The notes under the pieces are model-generated. The model was given only the letters and a program-made list of their open reading frames with translations. It was not told where the DNA came from and ran no database searches. Positions 6,656 to 8,792 of a stretch of DNA of 8,792 bases are shown here, piece after piece. The stretch covers positions 1 to 8,792 of the forward strand of contig DATFCC010000068.1 of assembly GCA_035253505.1 (NCBI GenBank), written 5' to 3'. Positions within the stretch are counted from its first letter, which is position 1; every line of letters starts with the position of its first letter. Source of the DNA: AWTP1-13 sp035253505 (lineage in GTDB: Bacteria; Pseudomonadota; Alphaproteobacteria; Rhizobiales; Hyphomicrobiaceae). A program made the position numbers and the translations under genes.

Positions 6656-7612
6656 ATGCCCGGCAATAGGCAGCGCATCGGCTGGATCGGCATGGGCCGC
6701 ATGGGTCAGCCCATGGCCGAGCGCCTTCTGCGCGCGGGCCACGACGTCTCGATCTGGAACCGCACCAGGGCGAAGGCGGAGCCGCTCGCCGCTCTGGGCG
6801 GCCGCATCGTCGACAGCGCCAGCGATCTCGCCGGCGTCGATGTGCTGTTCTCGATCGTGTCGACCGGCAAGGACCTGGAGGAGGTCTATTTCGGCGCCAC
6901 CGGGGTGGCATCGGGCGCCAAGGTGCCGCCGATCCTGGTCGACTGCTCGACCATCGGCGTCGATGAGAGCGCCGTCATCCGCAAGCGTCTCGCCGCCAAG
7001 GGCGCGAGCTTCCTCGCCGCTCCCGTCAGCGGCAACGGCAAGTGCGTGACGGCCGGCAAGCTGTCGGCCGTGGTCTCGGGTCCGGCGACCGCCTGCCGCC
7101 AGGCGCAGCCGCTGATCGAGGTGTTCGCCCCGCGCGGCGTTACCTACGTCGGGGAGGGTGAGCTCGCCCGCATCTGCAAGATCGCCCACAACGTCATGCT
7201 GGGCACCGTCATCCAGAACCTTGCCGAGATTACTGTCCTGGCCAACAAGGCCGGCGTCCCGCGCGAAGCCTTCCTGGGCTTTATCAACAGGTCCGTAATG
7301 GGCTCCATCTTCACCGGCTACAAGGCCGCCGCGTTCGTCAACCTCGACTGGACGACGACCTTCACGCCCGAGTTGCTGCGCAAGGACCTCGACCTGGGCC
7401 TCGGTCTCGCCCATGACCTCGACGTGCCGATGCCGGTCACCGCGACGGCGCGGGAGGAGTTGCAACGCCATATCGGCATGGCGAGCCTCAAGCCCGATCC
7501 GGCGGGCTACCTGGCGGGAGACTTTGCGGCGCTCATTGAAACCGTGGCCCGCGGCGCCGGCATGACACTCGAGAGCGAGAACAAGCCTGTGCCGACCGGG
7601 CTTGAGGACTGA
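6656..7612 (+). CDS. NAD(P)-dependent 3-hydroxyisobutyrate dehydrogenase-family oxidoreductase
   Basis: A 318-residue beta-hydroxyacid dehydrogenase. The N-terminal Rossmann domain begins at RIGWIGMGRMGQPMAERLL with the GxGxxG glycines at 12, 14 and 17. NRT (35-37) at the end of the second strand is typical of members that prefer NADP(H). The substrate-binding loop APVSGNG (122-128) and the catalytic Lys175 with Asn179 (ICKIAHNVML) are present. The all-helical C-terminal domain includes the conserved KDL (243-245). Length is normal for the family, and all key residues are intact. Substrates range over 3-hydroxyisobutyrate, tartronate semialdehyde and succinic semialdehyde, so the exact reaction is open. 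GGAGG lies 4 nt before the ATG. With 35 bp to the S1C/PDZ gene and no hairpin between, the two are probably co-transcribed. Confidence 0.9.
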   Translation: MPGNRQRIGWIGMGRMGQPMAERLLRAGHDVSIWNRTRAKAEPLAALGGRIVDSASDLAGVDVLFSIVSTGKDLEEVYFGATGVASGAKVPPILVDCSTIGVDESAVIRKRLAAKGASFLAAPVSGNGKCVTAGKLSAVVSGPATACRQAQPLIEVFAPRGVTYVGEGELARICKIAHNVMLGTVIQNLAEITVLANKAGVPREAFLGFINRSVMGSIFTGYKAAAFVNLDWTTTFTPELLRKDLDLGLGLAHDLDVPMPVTATAREELQRHIGMASLKPDPAGYLAGDFAALIETVARGAGMTLESENKPVPTGLED

Positions 7613-7640
7613 GCGCTCGGACTTCGGCTGCACGCACGAT

Positions 7641-7715
7641 TGGTGAGCCCGGTTGGGATCGAACCAACGACCACCTGATTAAAAGTCAGATGCTCTACCG
7701 CTGAGCTACGGGCCC
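7641..7715 (-). tRNA. tRNA-Lys (anticodon UUU)
   Basis: On the minus strand a full cloverleaf folds. The acceptor arm is GGGCCCG/CGGGCTC with one G-U pair, the D arm is GCTC/GAGC, and the anticodon arm is TCTGA/TCAGG with loop CTTTTAA, giving anticodon TTT for lysine. The T arm GTTGG/CCAAC encloses TTCGATC, and ACCA is encoded at the 3' end. Its 3' end lies 28 bp from the stop of the convergent reductase gene. No T-rich terminator is obvious after it. Confidence 0.97.
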
Positions 7716-7723
7716 TTGGGCCG

Positions 7724-7752
7724 TGGTTACTGGGGTTTCCGGGCGAAATCAA
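7724..7752 (-). promoter_or_regulatory. Possible promoter of tRNA-Lys
   Basis: Reading the minus strand, TTGATT (7752-7747) and TAACCA (7729-7724) are separated by exactly 17 bp. The second hexamer ends 8 bp before the tRNA 5' end, the usual distance for a tRNA promoter. The -35 match is good and the -10 match poor, so this is a positional guess. Confidence 0.3.
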
Positions 7753-8000
7753 GCGAGCTGGCCACGGACCGCGGCTGTGACGGCCGCGAGGCGAAGCCAT
7801 CATCGGGCGGGGGTCGCCGCAAAATATCTGGTGAGCGTGCCAGGTCGTTGTGTCGCTACCGTAGTCGAGGGCTTCGCGGGTTCGACCGCCGAACCGTCGA
7901 ACACGAAAAATCGGTCAGGAGCTGCAACTTGCCGGATTCGGGCCGCATTGCTGCCCGATCGCGGGTGTACGCAACCGGAGGATCACGGGGGTGACCGCGA
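7753..8000. other. Non-coding interval upstream of the secreted-protein gene
   Basis: The open frames here are arginine-rich, lack ribosome sites and resemble no family I know. One short stem (GGTTCG 7879-7884 with CGAACC 7890-7895) is present, but no T-run follows it. The interval must hold the promoter of the gene starting at 8001; I could not pick out a credible one. Otherwise I see nothing in it. Confidence 0.45.
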
Positions 8001-8792
8001 ATGCATCGTCTTGTTGTTGCCGCGTTGTGGCTGCTCGCGGGAGGTGCTGCAACCGCGGCGCCGGCGCTCCTCGATGACGATGCCTTGAAGCACCTCCTGC
8101 CCGGCAAGACGGTGCATCTCGATACCCCTCTCGGTGTGTCGATCCCGATCACCTATCATGCCAACGGCTTGATGTCCGGCAGGGCCGGGATGCTGTCCTA
8201 CATTCTGGGTGCCGACAACGATCGCGGCCGGTGGTGGGTCGAGCACGGCAAGCTGTGCCAGAAATGGTTCAAGTGGCTCGATGCCAAGCCCAACTGCATG
8301 CGCGTGCGCCTGGATGGGCCGAAGGTCTATTGGCAGGCCGACGATGGAACGGACGGCACGGCCACGGTTACGGCGGGATTGGCGGCGGGCGCCGCCGCGC
8401 CGCCGCGCGGACTTGGCGGCCCCGCGAGAGAGTCGCCCGAGAGGGATGCGCGTCCCGTTCCGGTCACCGCGCACGACACTTCTGCAGACGACGGCCCGGC
8501 CGGAAAAGCGCGACGCCGGACTCCGGTCGTCGCTGCTGCGGCCTGGTCCGTGCCGGCGCCGGTGCGCGTGGCTCGTCCCGACGCCGGAAAGGCGCCGGCG
8601 AGTGTGGATGAGGACGTCATCGAGGTGCCGGCCGAGAGGGCGTCGGCGGCGATCGATTGGTGCCGTACGGCGGTGCCGCCCATCATCGACGCCGGGTATC
8701 CGACACTTGTCGCGGTGACCCGCCAGGTGCTCGGGGTCGAGGCGGCGCCCGCCACGGACTGCTTCGCCGTCGAGCCCTCACTGGTGAGCATG
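8001..8792 (+). CDS. Secreted protein with DUF995-like N-terminal domain (3'-truncated)
   Basis: The frame is open from the ATG at 8001 to the final base (264 residues), so the gene continues beyond the window. Residues 1-20 are a signal peptide (MHRLVVAALWLLAGG, then ATAA). Residues about 25-122 form a small domain with GKTVHLDTPLG, NGLMSGRAG, DRGRWWVEHGKLCQKWFKW and YWQADDGTDGTATV. Its tryptophans and the Cys86/Cys99 pair resemble DUF995-type periplasmic domains, though this is a resemblance by eye. A Pro/Ala/Arg-rich linker (about 128-212) follows. A second conserved-looking segment then begins (IDWCRTAVPPIIDAGYP), with Cys221 and Cys254. The start is fixed by an in-frame TGA at 7992-7994; GGGGGTG at 7987-7993 serves as ribosome site. 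Competing frames on both strands over this stretch are shadows. Function is unknown. Confidence 0.75.
   Translation, partial: MHRLVVAALWLLAGGAATAAPALLDDDALKHLLPGKTVHLDTPLGVSIPITYHANGLMSGRAGMLSYILGADNDRGRWWVEHGKLCQKWFKWLDAKPNCMRVRLDGPKVYWQADDGTDGTATVTAGLAAGAAAPPRGLGGPARESPERDARPVPVTAHDTSADDGPAGKARRRTPVVAAAAWSVPAPVRVARPDAGKAPASVDEDVIEVPAERASAAIDWCRTAVPPIIDAGYPTLVAVTRQVLGVEAAPATDCFAVEPSLVSM

Noticed and set aside
5628..6911. Long minus-strand frame (427 codons) opposite the S1C/PDZ gene
   Set aside because: Arg/Ala-rich product with no domain, overlapping two well-supported plus-strand genes; typical of GC-rich DNA.
6509..7633. Long minus-strand frame opposite the reductase gene
   Set aside because: Antisense to an intact Rossmann dehydrogenase; no ribosome site and no family resemblance.
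7641..7715. tRNA-Lys as an integration site for a genomic island
   Set aside because: No integrase, no duplicated tRNA 3' end and no change in base composition were seen on either side.
8209..8718. Arg-rich plus-strand frame, with minus-strand frames 7983-8474 and 8327-8791
   Set aside because: They overlap the signal-peptide-bearing frame from 8001, whose tryptophan/cysteine domain is the only protein-like product there.

Overview
The window reads as ordinary high-GC (estimated by eye at about two-thirds G+C) chromosomal DNA from an alphaproteobacterium, most likely a member or relative of the Hyphomicrobiales. That placement rests on the strong G/C third-position bias and on the mix of families: an IorB-like molybdenum hydroxylase, an orphan TAXI-type binding protein, a periplasmic DsrE protein, a DUF2214 membrane protein and a cytosolic S1C/PDZ protein. 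It is an inference from family content. No rRNA or phylogenetic marker is present, and I saw no transposase, integrase, phage gene, CRISPR array or replication origin.

Layout, left to right. (1) 1-1902 (+) is the C-terminal part of a molybdopterin-binding hydroxylase subunit whose beginning lies outside the window. (2) A perfect GC-rich hairpin at 1911-1939 separates it from a convergent three-gene cluster on the minus strand. In transcription order the cluster is a periplasmic DsrE-family protein (4676-4170), a TAXI/TRAP-type solute-binding protein (4118-2889) and a secreted beta-domain/Sel1-TPR protein (2838-1954). All three carry N-terminal signal peptides and no permease is encoded nearby. 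(3) About 350 bp without a gene (4677-5024) follows, less GC-rich at its right-hand end. (4) 5477-5025 (-) is a four-helix DUF2214 membrane protein. It is divergent from (5) 5679-6620 (+), a trypsin-fold/PDZ protein that has lost all three catalytic residues, followed 35 bp later by a 3-hydroxyisobutyrate-dehydrogenase-family reductase (6656-7612, +). (6) A complete tRNA-Lys(UUU) with encoded CCA lies at 7641-7715 on the minus strand. (7) After about 285 bp without a gene, a secreted cysteine-containing protein begins at 8001 and runs open to the last base.

The two parts most worth attention are the intact but catalytically dead S1C/PDZ protein, which lacks an export signal and is probably co-transcribed with an NADP-type reductase, and the run of three exported proteins (DsrE, TAXI, Sel1), which looks like a self-contained envelope module. 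The rest is normal housekeeping or accessory metabolism. I did not find convincing evidence of a wholly new defence or mobile system.
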